From: Fimbriimonadaceae bacterium
Lineage (GTDB): Bacteria; Armatimonadota; Fimbriimonadia; Fimbriimonadales; Fimbriimonadaceae
DNA: 7,060 nt
Assembly (NCBI GenBank): GCA_019454665.1
Contig: JACFNW010000111.1
Span: 1 to 7,060 of the forward strand
Reading direction: 5' to 3'
In this document: piece after piece, positions 6,302-7,060 of the stretch
Layout: each line of letters opens with the position of its first letter
Numbering within the stretch: the first letter of the stretch is position 1
Program-made: the position numbers and the translations under genes
Notes under the pieces: model-generated
Database searches by the model: none
What the model saw: only the letters and a program-made list of their open reading frames with translations
Told to the model about the DNA's origin: nothing

Positions 6302-6957
6302 AGTGTTTGAGGGCCGCCCGCCGGCTCGTGCGCCGAGCGCAAGCGACCACAGATCTCGTGGGCTCGGTCGCCGACGTGCTCCAACTTGTGGAACGCGTCG
6401 AGGCAGCGCAGCAGGATGGCGGCGTTCGAGGGATTCTCGCGAAGCATTTCCAGCAGGACCGAACGCGCTTCGGCGTACGCCCGATCTGTCTCGCGTTCCA
6501 AGTCTTCGATGTCGTTGACCAGCCCGCTCTCGTAGTCTCCATAGAGCCGGAGCGCTTCTGAGAACGCGCGCCGCGCCAATTCGCCCATGCGTTGAAGGTT
6601 CAAACGCAGTTCGATGGGAAAGTTGCCGCCGATCTCGCGCGAGCATCGCGCCAACTTGAGCGCGATGTCGGCCGTGCTCTCGATTTCACCGACGACGCCG
6701 AGCGTCGCGGTAAGGAACCTCAAGTCGCTGGCGACGGGAGACTCCTGCATGATCAAGACCACCGTCTCGCGCACGATTTCGTTCTCCCTGCGGTCAATGT
6801 CGGTCTCTTCCTGCTTCAGGCGGTCCAACTGCGAAAGGTCGTTTCGGGCCACCACTTCGACAGCATCCCTGAGCATGTCCAAGGTGCGCGCACCCATTTC
6901 CGCCACCTGGCGGCGGAGTTGGGCGATTCGTTCGTCAAAGTGTGCGCGAAGAGACAT
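6298..6957 (-). CDS. PhoU-domain protein coupled to RNase J
   Basis: A second PhoU-type protein, 219 residues, probably all-helical and cytoplasmic. Repeat one has PVASDLRFLTATLGVVGEIE then STAD, with the ExxxD metal motif at E93/D97. Repeat two has LRCLDAFHKLEHVGDRAHEI (183-202) with E193/D197. The N-terminus MSLRAHFDERIAQLRRQVAEM is of normal PhoU form. It differs clearly from the PhoU at 2-715: ESTAD replaces ERVGD in the first signature. It is therefore a diverged paralogue and may not serve the Pst system. It is the first gene of the - strand string, and its stop overlaps the RNase J start as ATGA. There is no Shine-Dalgarno sequence upstream of the ATG, and only 38 bp separate it from the divergent gene at 6996. 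Confidence 0.92.
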   Translation of the reverse strand: MSLRAHFDERIAQLRRQVAEMGARTLDMLRDAVEVVARNDLSQLDRLKQEETDIDRRENEIVRETVVLIMQESPVASDLRFLTATLGVVGEIESTADIALKLARCSREIGGNFPIELRLNLQRMGELARRAFSEALRLYGDYESGLVNDIEDLERETDRAYAEARSVLLEMLRENPSNAAILLRCLDAFHKLEHVGDRAHEICGRLRSAHEPAGGPQTL

Positions 6958-6995
6958 CAGGGCAGGAAGATAATCCCGGTATTGTACCGCCAGCG
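6958..6995. promoter_or_regulatory. Short divergent intergenic region with candidate -10 elements
   Basis: These 38 bp separate two divergently transcribed genes and must hold at least part of both promoters. GATAAT at 6969-6974 (+ strand) and TACAAT at 6986-6981 (- strand) each match five of six bases of TATAAT. Both would give very short leaders of about 15-17 nt, in keeping with the missing Shine-Dalgarno sequences. No convincing -35 element was found for either. A small inverted repeat CGGTA-TTG-TACCG lies at 6977-6989 and overlaps the - strand candidate. CCCGGTAT at 6975-6982 recurs at 7005-7012. An operator is possible but unproven. Confidence 0.35.
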
Positions 6996-7060
6996 ATGCT
7001 TGAACCCGGTATCTATCCCGCCTCGGTCACGCCCTTGGACTTATCCGGCCGCCTGGATGC
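6996..7060 (+). CDS. Dihydrodipicolinate synthase / N-acetylneuraminate lyase family protein, N-terminal fragment
   Basis: Only the first 21 codons lie in the window; the gene runs off the right edge. The ATG at 6996 opens a peptide containing GIYPASVTPLD then SGRLD. This matches the characteristic start of the DapA/NanA class I aldolase family, G-[IV]-x-P-A-x-[VL]-T-P-[FL]-D followed by G-x-[IVL]-D. Members condense or cleave pyruvate-derived keto acids through a Schiff-base lysine, which is not visible here. Lysine-pathway DapA, sialic acid lyase or another sugar-acid aldolase cannot be told apart from this fragment. No Shine-Dalgarno sequence is seen. It is transcribed away from the PhoU-domain/RNase J operon. 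Confidence 0.6.
   Translation, partial: MLEPGIYPASVTPLDLSGRLD

Noticed and set aside
6302..6646. Upstream extension of RNase J
   Set aside because: It is an alternative frame over the PhoU-domain gene. The family N-terminus begins at 6301.

Overview
This is a compact bacterial chromosomal segment with high GC (roughly 60% by eye). It carries no rRNA, tRNA, CRISPR array, transposase or phage gene. RNase J, lipoprotein-anchored sugar uptake and weak or absent Shine-Dalgarno sequences fit several non-proteobacterial phyla. My impression leans towards an Armatimonadota/Fimbriimonadales-like bacterium, but the sequence does not prove it and a phylogeny of RNase J would be needed.

Layout, left to right. 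A PhoU-family gene on the + strand fills 2-715. A 134-bp convergent intergenic region follows. It is almost entirely low-complexity DNA: a purine-rich tract, then a pyrimidine heptamer array that can form G-quadruplexes on the - strand. From 850 to 6957 everything reads on the - strand as one very tight gene string. In transcription order it is: a second PhoU-domain protein (6957-6298), RNase J (6301-4655), a MobA-type nucleotidyltransferase (4658-4077), a lipoprotein sugar-binding protein split by a frameshift (4058-2776), a MalF-type permease (2779-1901), a previously hidden 76-residue basic membrane protein (1901-1671) and a MalG-type permease (1674-850). Five of the six junctions in this string are stop/start overlaps (ATGA, GTGA or TAATG); the only gap is 18 bp, before the binding protein. 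At the right edge a divergent + strand gene begins at 6996 with the N-terminus of a DapA/NanA-type aldolase and runs off the window.

Working together: the binding protein and two permeases form a CUT1-type carbohydrate importer without its own ATPase, so a shared MsmK/UgpC-like ATPase would have to come from elsewhere. RNase J is a housekeeping mRNA/rRNA nuclease, and the PhoU-domain protein coupled to it suggests (inference) a link between phosphate status and RNA turnover. The two most useful observations are the 76-residue ORF fitted exactly between the two permeases by overlapping start and stop codons, and the single-base frameshift in the binding protein.
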